A stretch of 64,000 nucleotides of DNA from Actinophytocola xanthii (GTDB taxonomy: Bacteria > Actinomycetota > Actinomycetes > Mycobacteriales > Pseudonocardiaceae). Shown here piece by piece: positions 42,754 to 52,997 of this stretch. The stretch covers positions 62,001-126,000 of the forward strand of contig NZ_MSIE01000016.1 in the NCBI RefSeq assembly GCF_001921205.1, written 5' to 3'. The notes beneath the pieces were generated by a model. It was given only the letters and a program-made list of their open reading frames with translations, searched no databases and was not told the origin of the DNA. The position numbers were made by a program, and so were the translations under genes. Every line of letters starts with the position of its first letter. Positions within the stretch are counted from its first letter, which is position 1.

Positions 42754-43254
42754 GTGCTGGTGAGACGCGAGCTGCCCGAGGACACGACGGTCGTCACCGA
42801 GGTGCACCGGGCCGCCTTCGACGGTGAGACGGAGGCCTCGCTCGTCACCGCGCTGCGGGCCGACGCCGGCTGGCTGCCGGCGCTGTCCATGGTGGCGGTG
42901 CTCGACGGCGCGGTCGTGGGTCATGTCGTGTGCACGCGCGCGACCGTGGGCGGCATGCCGGCCCTCGGTCTCGGCCCGCTCGGTGTGCTCCCGCACCATC
43001 AACGCCGCCGCGTCGGCACGGCACTGATGCACGCCGTGCTGGGCGCCGCTGACGCGTTGGACGAGCCGGTCGTCGTGCTGTTGGGGCACACCGACTACTA
43101 CCCCCGGTTCGGTTTCCGCCCGGCAGCCGAGTTCGGCATCACCCCGCCGGTGGCGGAGTGGGCGTCACATTTCCAGGCCCGCGCGCTCACGGCTTATCGG
43201 CCGGAGGTACGCGGGCATTTCACATACGCGGCTCCTTTCCAGAAACTGGACTGA
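42754..43254 (+). CDS. GNAT-family N-acetyltransferase
   Basis: 166 residues from GTG 42754 (another GTG lies two codons on). GNAT fold: VVGHVVCTRATVGGMPALGLGPLGVLPHHQRRRVGTALMHAVL contains the acetyl-CoA pyrophosphate loop (HQRRRVGTAL), and the C-terminal Y-rich part reads HTDYYPRFGFRPAAEFGITPP, typical of the Eis/putative-acetyltransferase branch (COG3153). The substrate, a small amine or protein, is not predictable. It follows the Crp/Fnr gene by 28 bp and may be co-transcribed. Confidence 0.9.
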   Translation: MLVRRELPEDTTVVTEVHRAAFDGETEASLVTALRADAGWLPALSMVAVLDGAVVGHVVCTRATVGGMPALGLGPLGVLPHHQRRRVGTALMHAVLGAADALDEPVVVLLGHTDYYPRFGFRPAAEFGITPPVAEWASHFQARALTAYRPEVRGHFTYAAPFQKLD

Positions 43255-43585
43255 TCACGGGGCGACGGGGCACGTTCCCGCCCGGTCAAGCGGCGGCGGC
43301 AGGCCGAGAACGAGCGGCGCCGGATGACCGATGTGGAGTGCTGTTCTCACTGCGCTGAGTCCCCCTTCGCTGGCTGGTTCGTGGTGTCCACTCTGCCGCT
43401 GAGGAGGGGCGGGCACCACGGGGTTAACCGCATACTTGGGCTGCGGTAAACCGCAGGTGCCGAGCACAGGGTCGCCGAGCCGACCGAGCGGCGAGGAGGG
43501 CGGCCGTGAAGGCGGAGAGAACCGCAGGCCACGAGCGTGAAGGAGAGCGAACCGCTCCCTCCATTTTCAACTTATAGCGCACAGG
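43255..43585 (+). promoter_or_regulatory. Intergenic region with a 16-bp palindrome
   Basis: About 330 bp without a supported gene. It contains a perfect palindrome with arms CTGCGGT (43441-43447) and ACCGCAG (43450-43456) around AA, a likely operator. A possible -10 element, TATAGC (about 43574), lies just before the RAE-like repeat. No complete coding frame with a ribosome site was found. Confidence 0.4.
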
Positions 43586-43604
43586 AGGGCTTGCGGCAAG
43601 CCCC
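43586..43604. promoter_or_regulatory. RAE-like inverted repeat (rifamycin-associated element)
   Basis: AGGGCTTGCGGCAAGCCCC at 43586-43604: 8-bp arms GGGCTTGC and GCAAGCCC around a central G. From memory this matches the 19-bp rifamycin-associated element found upstream of rifamycin-inactivation genes (arr, rgt, rph) and helR in actinobacteria, apart from the first base. It lies 58 bp upstream of the rgt-like start, with a possible -10 TATAGC just before it, so rifamycin-dependent induction of the locus is inferred. Confidence 0.75.
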
Positions 43605-44293
43605 GGGTCGTGCCGCAGAATGGCCGGCCAAGCCCAGAACCTGCGGAAACTGGAGTCGCGGAGTGCGAGTGTTGTTGGCGACCTACGGGTCGCGAGGGGA
43701 CGTCGAGCCGCTGGCGGGCCTCGCGGTGCGGCTGCGGACACTCGGCGCTGCGCTGCGGGTGTGTGCTCCGCCCGACGAGGAGTTCGCACGGCTCCTGGCC
43801 CGCGTCGATGTGCCGTTGGTGCCGCTCGGCCAGCGGATGCGGTCGATGGCGAGACCCGCGTCGGCGGCGGGGTCGTCCCGGCGCTCGGCCGAGCTGATCG
43901 CCACCCAGTTCGACACGCTCGTCACCGCCGCGCGGGGATGTGCGGCGCTCGTCGCCACCGGCATGGTGCACTTCGCCGCGCGGTCGGCGAGCGACAAGCT
44001 CGGCATCCGCTACGTGTACGCGACGTTCTGCCCGGTCAACCTGCCCTCGCCGCACCACCCGCCGCTGCGGCTGCCGGGCCCGCCTTACCCCGCCGAGGAC
44101 AGCGACAACCGGGCACTGTGGGACCTGGAGAGGCAGAAGCGGAACGCGTTGTGGGGCCCGGCGATCAACGCCCACCGGGAGTCGGTCGACCTGCCGCCGG
44201 TGGACGACGTGGTCGAGCACATGTTCACCGACCGCCTGGGAGCACACCGGCATGTCCTCCGGTTCCGAGTGGCGAGCCCGACGTATGCAGAAG

Positions 44294-44938
44294 TTAGGAC
44301 TTACTGCGTGCGAAAAGAATCGCTTGCTGAGCTTTCGCATCCGGGTCGAGCAGCATCTGGGCCTCGACCACGAATCCGGCGTCGCGCAGCCAGGATGCCA
44401 CCTTGTCCGGCTGACGGCGGTGGACATGGACCTTCATCGGGTGACCACCATAGCCCTCCGTCATCAACCGCGACTCGTCGCCGACGTGAAACAGGAGCTG
44501 CAGCGGTCCGCCAGGACGCAATACTCGGCGAAAGTGCGCGAAGACTGTCGGTACCTCGTCGTCGGGGATGTGGATCAACGACTGCCAGGCGAGCAGGCCG
44601 GCCACCGAAGCGACGGGGAGGTCCAGTTCCGTCATCGAGCCCACCTCGAACCGCAGGCCGGGGTGGTCGCGCCGGGCCACGTCGATCATCGCCGGGGAGA
44701 GGTCGACACCGAAGGCGTCAAGACCGAGCTCATGCAGGTGGGCGGTGACTTCACCGGGGCCGCAGCCGACGTCCGCGACCGGCCCGCCGCCAGCGACCCG
44801 GACGCTGTCGGCGAACAACGCCAGAGCCGCGCGAAGGTACTGGTGTCCCGCGAGGGCGCCGCGCACTTGGTCGGCATAGCTGACCGCGACCGTGTCATAA
44901 GAGGTGCGGGTGTCGGCCAACCAGTCATCCGTGGTCAT
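44294..44938 (-). CDS. Class I SAM-dependent methyltransferase inside the interrupted rgt gene
   Basis: 214 residues from ATG 44938 (MTTDDWLADTRTSYDTVAVSYADQV); a GTG three codons earlier is also possible. Motif I VADVGCGPGEVTAHL binds SAM, motif post-I is FGVDLSPAM, and VGSMTELDLP and HFRRVLRPGGPLQLLFHVGDE follow. The length is normal and the frame intact. The methyl acceptor is unknown. It lies opposite to the host gene, within the foreign segment; similar short methyltransferases are common cargo. Codon usage is less extreme in GC than the flanking genes. Confidence 0.85.
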   Translation of the reverse strand: MTTDDWLADTRTSYDTVAVSYADQVRGALAGHQYLRAALALFADSVRVAGGGPVADVGCGPGEVTAHLHELGLDAFGVDLSPAMIDVARRDHPGLRFEVGSMTELDLPVASVAGLLAWQSLIHIPDDEVPTVFAHFRRVLRPGGPLQLLFHVGDESRLMTEGYGGHPMKVHVHRRQPDKVASWLRDAGFVVEAQMLLDPDAKAQQAILFARSKS

Positions 44939-45063
44939 GACCGGCACGATATTCCATGATCACGACCTCGTGGACGGCCGACGCAGAGAGACCGATCATC
45001 GGCCCGCCAACGGGCCCACAACTCCGCCGCGTTTCCGCAGACCGCAATGCAGGAGAGCACATC

Positions 45064-45554
45064 ATGCCGCTGACCACCGAACAGCGCCGCCGCAACGAGG
45101 CCAGCATCCGTGCTGCGATGGACCGCCTACTGCTGGGGCAGCTTCCACCCCGCGGCGGGTGCGACCTCAAGACTCTCGCACGAGAAGCCGGCGTCGCCAG
45201 AACGGGCTTCTACGCACGCACCGACCCGCAGGGCAACCAGCGGCCAGGGCCCTATCAGCACCTGGCCGAGGAGTTCAGCGTCGGCTGGCCGATCTCCGCG
45301 AGGCGGGCACCGTCTCAGACCCGCGCGAACTCCAGATCACCCGGCTGAAAGACGAGAACGCCAAGCTCCGTGAACGCGTCCAGGAACGCGATGCACGGAT
45401 CACCGAGCTCACCGAGTTCAAGGAGCGCGCGTTGTCACAACTCGCCGCGCAGCACGAAGAGATCCTCCGGCTTCGACAACGCGCCGACTCACCGAACAAC
45501 GTCCGCACCCTCCCCACCACCAGGAAGTCGAGGATCACCGGACCATGCAGCTGA
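45064..45554 (+). pseudogene. DUF6262-family protein, frameshifted relic
   Basis: Starts at ATG 45064 after AGGAGAG with MPLTTEQRRRNEASIRAAMDRLL and LKTLAREAGVARTGFYA. The frame is lost near 45279 by an apparent one-base deletion (F-Q-R-R-L expected) and continues in the next frame as RLADLREAGTVSDP, then ITRLKDENAKLRERVQERDARITELTEFK and HEEILRLRQ, a coiled coil. DUF6262 proteins are usually coded directly after tyrosine-recombinase genes of Tn554-type transposons and may help target choice. No recombinase remains here, so this is a remnant of the element that interrupted rgt. A sequencing error could also cause the frame change. Confidence 0.75.
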
Positions 45555-46294
45555 ACGATGATCTGATCCAAAGGAGTACCGCGACACGACATCACCCATC
45601 CACCGACCGCAAGACCGATCGTCTAACGTGGACGCACACGGCTCCGATGGGCTTCACTGGCTGGTCGCAACGCGACACGCTCACAACGGGACACGGCCAC
45701 TGCCGCGACAACCGCCACCAGGACGCCGCGCGGGTGGCGATCGAGGCGGCCCGCGCGCAGGGCCGCCGCGTGCTGGTCTCCGCGGGCTGGGCCGGACTGA
45801 CGACGGTCAACGACGGGGACGACTGCCTCGCCGTCGGCGAGGCCAACCACCAGGCACTGTTCCGCCGGGTGGCGGCCGTCGTGCACCACGGCGGCGCGGG
45901 CACGACGACCACTGCCGCTCGGGCCGGCGCGCCCCAGGTGGTGGTGCCCCAGCTCGGGGACCAGTCCTGCTGGGCCGGTCGGGTGGCCGAGCTGGGCATC
46001 GGTGTGGCGCACACGGGCCCGACGCCGACTGTCGCGTCCCTGTCGGCCGCGCTCGCGACGGCTCTGGCCGCGCGGACGCGGGCGACGGCGACGGACCTGG
46101 CCGGCAGGGACCGGCCCGACGGCACGGCGGAGGCCGCGCGGCTGCTGCTCGACGAGCTCCGGGAACAAGGTCCGTTGTTGTCCGCCTGAACCGTCCATCC
46201 GCGGAAATCAAAGAAATCGACGAAATCGGAAACGGGTCCTCGTGGTCGAACGTCGCACCCGCCAAACCAACTGCTGTTCAGCTGTGAGGGGAAT

Positions 46295-48496
46295 GTGTCA
46301 GATCAGGGGTACGAGGACGAACTGCGGTCCGAACGGAGCTATGTGGCCGGCCTTTACGCCCGGCTCGACGCCGAGCGGGAGCGGGTGAAAGGTGAGTACG
46401 GCGCGGCATTGCGGGGAACCGGCGGAACAGCCATGGAACGGGATGTCGAGGTGCGCGCCCGGGCCAGGGAGCTGAAGCGGCTGGAGCTGGTCGACAACGG
46501 GCTGTGTTTCGGACGGCTGGACACCCTTTCGGGTGAACATTCCTATATCGGTCGGATCGGCCTTTTCGATGAGGAGAAAGATTACGAGCCCGCGTTGTTG
46601 GACTGGCGGGCGCCGGCGGCGCGCGCGTTCTACGTCGCCACCGCCGCGCACCCGGAGAACATGCGTCGCCGCCGCCAGTTCCACACCCGCGGGCGGCAGG
46701 TGCTCGACTTCACCGACGAGGTGCTCGGCCGGCCGGGCGGTGCGGAGCGGGGAGACGCGGCCCTGCTGGCGGCGGTCAGCGCGCCGCGCGGCGAGGGGAT
46801 GCGCGACATCGTCGCGACGATCCAGGCCGAGCAGGACGAGATCATCCGGCTCGACCACCCCGGCGTGCTCGTGATCGAGGGCGGCCCCGGCACCGGGAAG
46901 ACCGTCGTCGCGCTGCACCGCGTCGCCTACCTGCTCTACACCCAGCGGGAACGGATGGAACGCCACGGCGTGCTCGTGGTCGGTCCCAACCCCTCGTTCC
47001 TGCACCACATCAGCCGCGTCCTGCCGTCACTTGGCGAGTCCGACGTGGTGTTCACGACCACCGGTGGCCTCGTGCCCGGCCTGCGCGTCACCGCCGAGGA
47101 CACTCCTGAAGTGTCCCGGGCCAAGGGATCGCTGAAGATCCTCGACGTGCTCGCCGCGGCGGTCGCGGACCGCCAGCGGCTGCCGGAGCGCCCGCTGCCG
47201 ATCGAGCTGGGAGACCTCACGCTGCGGATCGACGCGGAGACAGCGGAGTGGGCCAGGGAGGAGGCGCGCGCGAGCGGGCTGCCGCACAACGAGGCCCGCG
47301 CCGTGTTCACCGAGATCGTCACCTACGTGCTCACCGAGCGGGCGATAGGCCGGATGGGCCAGGGCTGGCTGTCCCGCGGCGACCGCGACGCGTGGGAGAA
47401 CCTGCGGTCGGAGCTGCTCAAAGAGCTCGCGGAGGACGACACGTTCGCCGCCGCGATCGACGAGCTCTGGCCGATCCTCACGCCGGAGGCGGTGCTGGCA
47501 CCGCTGTACGCGTCCGCGGAACGCCTGCGAGCCGCCGGTGCCGACCCGGTGCTGTTCCGCGCCGACGGCGAGGCCTGGACGGTGTCGGACGTGCCGCTGC
47601 TCGACGAGTTGGTCGACCTGCTGGGCCGTGACACGGCGGCCGACAGGTCCGCCGAGCGGGCCGCCGACCGGGAGCGGAGGTCCGAGGCCGAGTACGCCGC
47701 CGGCGTGATGGACCTCCTCGTCGACCGCCAGGACTCGATGGACGACGAGGACCACCTGTTCGCCACCGACCTGCTCTACGCCGAGGACCTGGCGGACCGC
47801 TTCATCGAGCGTGACACCCGGGACCTCGTCGAGCGCGCCACCTCCGACCGGGACTGGACCTACCGGCACGTCGTCGTCGACGAGGCCCAGGAACTGTCCG
47901 CTATGGACTGGCGGGTCCTGATGCGGCGCTGCCCCAACCGATCCTTCACGGTCGTCGGTGACCTCGCCCAACGCCGTTCGGCGGCCGGGGCGACGTCGTG
48001 GACGGAGGTGCTGGAGCGGTACGTGCCCGACCGCTGGGTGTACCGGTCGCTGACCGTGAACTACCGCACCCCGGCGGAGATCATGGCCGTCGCCGCCGCG
48101 CTGCTCGCCGATTTCGCACCCGGTGTCCAGCCGCCGGAGTCGGTTCGCGCGTGCGGCGTCCAGCCGTGGTCCAGGCAGGTCAGCGAGGCCGAGCTGCCCG
48201 CCGCTATCGCGGAGTTCGTGCGGGAGGAAGCCGGGCGCCCGGGCACCAGCGTCGTGATCGGGCCGCCGGGCGTGCCGGACACCGTGCCGGCCGCGGAGAC
48301 GAAGGGGCTGGAGTTCGACGCCGTGCTGGTCGTGGAGCCGGAGCGGATCCTCGCCGACGGTCCCAGGGGCGCGGCCGAGCTCTACGTCGCCCTCACCCGC
48401 GCCACCCAACGCCTCGGCGTCGTGCACCATGGCCCGTTGCCGCGCGTGCTGACCGGACTCGGAGAGATCGCACCGGCGGGGTCTCAGCGCGCCTGA
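46295..48496 (+). CDS. helR: HelD/HelR-like RNA polymerase-associated ATPase (rifamycin resistance)
   Basis: 733 residues from GTG 46295 behind GAGGGG. The N-terminal arm is a long charged helix pair (MSDQGYEDELRSERSYVAGLYARL, then ERDVEVRARARELKRLE). Helicase motifs: Walker A IEGGPGTGKTVV (K202), Walker B VVVDEAQELSAMDW, motif III VVGDLAQR, motif IV VNYRTPAEIM and a C-terminal LYVALTRATQRL. HelD proteins remove stalled RNA polymerase; the actinobacterial class II member HelR displaces bound rifamycin. The rgt-like gene and RAE-like repeat upstream favour HelR. The disrupted rgt leaves helR without an obvious RAE of its own, so its expression may be altered. Confidence 0.85.
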   Translation: MSDQGYEDELRSERSYVAGLYARLDAERERVKGEYGAALRGTGGTAMERDVEVRARARELKRLELVDNGLCFGRLDTLSGEHSYIGRIGLFDEEKDYEPALLDWRAPAARAFYVATAAHPENMRRRRQFHTRGRQVLDFTDEVLGRPGGAERGDAALLAAVSAPRGEGMRDIVATIQAEQDEIIRLDHPGVLVIEGGPGTGKTVVALHRVAYLLYTQRERMERHGVLVVGPNPSFLHHISRVLPSLGESDVVFTTTGGLVPGLRVTAEDTPEVSRAKGSLKILDVLAAAVADRQRLPERPLPIELGDLTLRIDAETAEWAREEARASGLPHNEARAVFTEIVTYVLTERAIGRMGQGWLSRGDRDAWENLRSELLKELAEDDTFAAAIDELWPILTPEAVLAPLYASAERLRAAGADPVLFRADGEAWTVSDVPLLDELVDLLGRDTAADRSAERAADRERRSEAEYAAGVMDLLVDRQDSMDDEDHLFATDLLYAEDLADRFIERDTRDLVERATSDRDWTYRHVVVDEAQELSAMDWRVLMRRCPNRSFTVVGDLAQRRSAAGATSWTEVLERYVPDRWVYRSLTVNYRTPAEIMAVAAALLADFAPGVQPPESVRACGVQPWSRQVSEAELPAAIAEFVREEAGRPGTSVVIGPPGVPDTVPAAETKGLEFDAVLVVEPERILADGPRGAAELYVALTRATQRLGVVHHGPLPRVLTGLGEIAPAGSQRA

Positions 48497-49344
48497 GGCA
48501 GGCGCGCCGACCGTCGCCTGGCCGGAGCGGACGGCGGCGGCACGACCGGCCCGATGTCGCCGTCCGGCGCCTCGTCGAGGTCCACGATCACCGGCGCGTG
48601 GTCGCTCGGCCCGGTGCCCTTGCGGGCGTGCCGGTCGACCCACGCCGCCCGCACCCGCTCCGCGACCGGCGTGCTCGCCAGCACGAGGTCGATGCGCATG
48701 CCGAGGTCCTGGTGGAACATGCCGGCGCGGTAGTCCCAGTAGGTGAACACCCGCTCGTCCGGCCACCGTTCGCGCACCACGTCGTGCAACCCGAGCTTGG
48801 CCAGCTCGGCCAGCGCGGCCCGTTCGGGCTCGGTGACGTGCGTGGACCCGACGTAGGCGGCCGGGTCGAAGACGTCGGCGTCGGCGGGCGCGATGTTCAT
48901 GTCACCGCAGACGATCGCGTCCGCCGGGCCCGCCGCGACCACGTCCCGCAGCGCGGCGAGCCAGGCGAGCTTGTACCGGTAGTGGTCGGAGTCGGGCTCG
49001 CGGCCGTTGGGGACGTACAGCGAGTGGACCCGCACGCCGCCGCAGGTGGCGGCGAGCGCCCTGGCCTCCGGGTGCGGGAACCCGGGCGCGCCCTCGATCC
49101 CCCGCACGACGTCGTCGAGGCCGACCCGGGACAGGATCGCCACGCCGTTCCACCGGGACTCCCCGTACGCGGCGACCTCGTAACCGCGTTCGGCCAGCTC
49201 CTCGTCGAGCAGCGCGGCGAAGGTGTCGTCGGGGACCTTGGTCTCCTGCAGGCACAGCACGTCCGGCCGCCGCTGGTCCAGCCAGGGCAGCAACCGGGGC
49301 AGCCGCTGCTTGACGGAGTTCACGTTCCACGTCGCCAGTCGCAC
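48484..49344 (-). CDS. xth: Exodeoxyribonuclease III
   Basis: 286 residues from GTG 49344. All AP-endonuclease motifs are present in order: RLATWNVNSVKQRL, LCLQETK, WNGVAILSR, LYVPNGREPDSD, IVCGDMNIAP, RIDLVLAS and the catalytic SDHAPV. It removes abasic sites and blocked 3' ends in base-excision repair, in the cytoplasm with Mg2+. The last 30 residues are a Pro/Arg tail not needed for catalysis. It is convergent with helR, overlapping by 13 bp, with no visible functional link. Confidence 0.95.
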   Translation of the reverse strand: MRLATWNVNSVKQRLPRLLPWLDQRRPDVLCLQETKVPDDTFAALLDEELAERGYEVAAYGESRWNGVAILSRVGLDDVVRGIEGAPGFPHPEARALAATCGGVRVHSLYVPNGREPDSDHYRYKLAWLAALRDVVAAGPADAIVCGDMNIAPADADVFDPAAYVGSTHVTEPERAALAELAKLGLHDVVRERWPDERVFTYWDYRAGMFHQDLGMRIDLVLASTPVAERVRAAWVDRHARKGTGPSDHAPVIVDLDEAPDGDIGPVVPPPSAPARRRSARLPQAR

Positions 49345-49421
49345 GTGTCCACGGTAGCCGCCAGCACCGACATCCACCCGTCGCACTAGGCACCGGTGGC
49401 CGGTTTCGTTAGCCTCAAAGG

Positions 49422-50495
49422 ATGATCGCCACTGTTGTCTGGGGTACGGGCAACGTCGGGCGGGCGGCCATCCGCGCCGTCGAGGCCCATCCGGCGCTGA
49501 AGCTCACCGGGGTGGTCGTCCACAGCCAGGACAAGGTCGGTCGCGACGCCGGTGCACTCGGCGACGTCGGCCACGAGCTGGGGGTCGCGGCCACCGACGA
49601 CGTCGACGCGGTGCTGGCCACCAGTCCCCGCGCCGTCGTCTACGCGGCGTCGGGTGAGGTTCGCCCCGACGAGGCGCTCGCCGACGTCGTCCGGGCGGTC
49701 CGTGCCGGAGCGGTGGTCGTCACCCCCTCGCTCTACGCCCTCTACGACCAGCGCAACGCGCCGCCCGAGGTCCGCGAGCCGGTCCTGGCCGCCGTCGCGG
49801 AGGGCGGCGGCTCGCTGTTCGTCTCCGGCGTCGACCCGGGCTGGGCGAACGACGTGCTGCCGTTGCTGGTCAGCGGCCTGGGAACCAGGATCGACGTGCT
49901 TCGCTGCCAGGAGATCTTCGACTACTCCACCTACGACCAGCCCGACTCGGTCCGCTACCTCGTCGGGATGGGCCAGCCGATGGACTACCAACCCCCGATG
50001 CTGGCGCCGGGGGTGCCGAGCATGGTCTGGGGTGGGCAGATCCGCCTGATGGCCAGGGCACTGGGGGTCGAGGTCGAGGAGATCCGCGAGACGCTGGACC
50101 GCCGCCCGCTCGAGGCCACGGTGGACACCAGGACGATGGGCAGCTTCGAGGCGGGCACCCAGGGTGCGGTGCGGTTCGAGGTGCAGGGCGTCGTCGACGG
50201 CGTGGTGCGCATCGTGATCGAGCACGTCACGCGCATCCACCCGGCCTGCGCACCGGACTGGCCGACGCCGCCGAGCGGCGACGGCGCGCACCGGGTGATC
50301 GTGGAGGGCCGGCCGCGGATCGAGGTCACCCTCGAGGCCACCGACGAGGGCGAGAACCGGTCGGCCGGCGGCAACGCCACCGCCGTCGGCCGGCTCGTCG
50401 GCGCCATCGACTGGCTCGCTGCCGCGGATCCCGGCCTCTACGACGCGCTCGACGTCCCGCTGCGCCCCGCCACACTTGGAAGGACCCCGCGATGA
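49422..50495 (+). CDS. DapB-like NAD(P)-binding protein
   Basis: 357 residues from ATG 49422. The N-terminal Rossmann fold reads VVWGTGNVGRAAIRAV and the domain resembles dihydrodipicolinate reductase, with GVVVHSQDKVGRDAG and VVTPSLYALYDQ. The C-terminal half (SGVDPGWANDVLPLL, then EIFDYSTYDQPDSVR) matches the 'dihydrodipicolinate reductase-like' branch common in actinobacteria, not true DapB. The substrate is unknown. Its TGA overlaps the ATG of an AhpD-like gene (ATGA), so the two act together; in related genomes such pairs lie in steroid or hydrocarbon catabolic neighbourhoods. Confidence 0.8.
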   Translation: MIATVVWGTGNVGRAAIRAVEAHPALKLTGVVVHSQDKVGRDAGALGDVGHELGVAATDDVDAVLATSPRAVVYAASGEVRPDEALADVVRAVRAGAVVVTPSLYALYDQRNAPPEVREPVLAAVAEGGGSLFVSGVDPGWANDVLPLLVSGLGTRIDVLRCQEIFDYSTYDQPDSVRYLVGMGQPMDYQPPMLAPGVPSMVWGGQIRLMARALGVEVEEIRETLDRRPLEATVDTRTMGSFEAGTQGAVRFEVQGVVDGVVRIVIEHVTRIHPACAPDWPTPPSGDGAHRVIVEGRPRIEVTLEATDEGENRSAGGNATAVGRLVGAIDWLAAADPGLYDALDVPLRPATLGRTPR

Positions 50496-50971
50496 GGATC
50501 GACCTCCCGGAGGGCAAGGACCCCATCGGCTACGTCTGGGGCGAGATGGTGCCGGAGATCGGGACGGCAGCATCGAAGTTCTCCCTGGCGGTGTACGCCC
50601 ACTCCACGCTGGGCCTGCGGGAGTTCGAGGCCGCTCGGCTGCGCATCGCCCAGATCAACGGGTGCGTGTTCTGCCTGGACTGGCGCACCGAGCGGGACGG
50701 GCAGAAGGTCGAGGAGGGTTTCCTCGACGCGGTGAGCCAGTGGCGCACGACCGACGCGTTCGACGACCGCACCCGGCTGGCCGCGGAGTACGCCGAGCGC
50801 TACGCGCTGGCCCACCACGAGCTCGACGACGAGTTCTGGGCGCGGATGAGCGCGCGGTACAGCCAGCGGGAGATCGTGGAGCTGAGCATGAGCATCGGCT
50901 CCTGGCTGGCGTTCGGTCGGCTCAACCACGTGCTGGGCATCGACAGCGTGTGCGTGCTGCCCCACCCGTGA
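50492..50971 (+). CDS. Carboxymuconolactone decarboxylase/AhpD-like protein
   Basis: 159 residues from ATG 50492. The CMD/AhpD helix bundle is seen in AHSTLGLREFEAARLRIAQINGCVFCLDWR, with the CxxC pair at Cys58/Cys61 followed by the expected basic residues instead of the AhpD His. LAAEYAERYALAHHELDDEFW and IVELSMSIGSWLAFGRLNHVLGI are typical. Members with CxxC reduce peroxides via lipoamide or handle thiol exchange. Coupled to the DapB-like gene upstream and convergent with cholesterol oxidase, with no gap between the stops. Confidence 0.88.
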   Translation: MRIDLPEGKDPIGYVWGEMVPEIGTAASKFSLAVYAHSTLGLREFEAARLRIAQINGCVFCLDWRTERDGQKVEEGFLDAVSQWRTTDAFDDRTRLAAEYAERYALAHHELDDEFWARMSARYSQREIVELSMSIGSWLAFGRLNHVLGIDSVCVLPHP

Positions 50972-52618
<1,647 letters not shown>

Positions 52619-52643
52619 TTAGAACAAGTTATACTTGTTCTAA
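52619..52643. promoter_or_regulatory. 25-bp palindrome with KstR-type site before choA
   Basis: Perfect 11-bp arms, TTAGAACAAGT (52619-52629) and ACTTGTTCTAA (52633-52643), around TAT. Within it TAGAACAAGTTATA (52620-52633) fits the KstR pattern TnnAACnnGTTnnA exactly. It lies 25 bp upstream of the choA start. KstR represses cholesterol catabolic genes in actinobacteria, so steroid induction of choA is inferred; the kstR gene is not in this window. Confidence 0.7.
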
Positions 52644-52695
52644 TGGCGACCGTCACTAGGTCCGTCGGAGTAACTTTCTCGGGTCCCCGCGGGTG

Positions 52696-52806
52696 TCAGA
52701 GCAGCTGAACCAGCACAACGACAACGACGGTGACGGCCACCGCCACGATCAGGCCGACGAAGCCGACGAGCTGCAGCCAGCCCTTGCGGTCGATCTCCTT
52801 GGTCAC
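52696..52806 (-). CDS. 36-residue single-helix membrane protein
   Basis: Starts at GTG 52806, five bases after GGAGG; sequence MTKEIDRKGWLQLVGFVGL followed by an almost pure Val/Ala/Leu helix (about 14-34) and stop. A short charged N-terminus before one membrane helix suggests an N-in orientation. I know no family for it. Small single-span proteins often modify a larger membrane partner. Its transcription runs toward choA and its stop is 52 bp from the KstR-type palindrome, so it may be a separate short transcript. Confidence 0.6.
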   Translation of the reverse strand: MTKEIDRKGWLQLVGFVGLIVAVAVTVVVVVLVQLL

Positions 52807-52997
52807 CAAGTCCTCCACGAGCTGTCCCGACAGGTCACGTGGCGGATACGCACCAACCCCAGTGGAGGTTGCTCCTCGCTCCAGATCGCCTCACCCGGTG
52901 TCGCTACGCCTGCTTGACACGCGGCTTCGTTCCTCGCGGCGCACCCGAACATCCCCAGCAGGCCGACTACAGTGCTCATGCCGAGCCTGGAGGCCTC

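Larger units (their letters stand above)
43663..46189 (+). pseudogene. rgt: Rifamycin glycosyltransferase-like gene, interrupted by an insertion
   Basis: The 5' part starts at GTG 43663 (VRVLLATYGSRGDVEPLAGLAVRLRTLG), a GT28/MGT N-terminal domain, and loses homology at about 44243 (after VDDVVEHMFTDR). The 3' part resumes at about 45716 in another frame (ARVAIEAARAQGRRVLVSAGWAGL, then the donor-binding FRRVAAVVHHGGAGTTTTAARAGAPQVVVPQ) and stops at 46189. Some 60-65 codons between them are absent. About 1.5 kb of unrelated DNA sits between. Together the parts resemble the Rgt branch of GT1 enzymes, which attach a sugar to rifamycin. The RAE-like repeat upstream and helR downstream support that identity. 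The gene should be inactive. Confidence 0.8.

Noticed and set aside
46190-46294. A second RAE directly before helR
   Set aside because: The 105-bp gap contains no matching inverted repeat.
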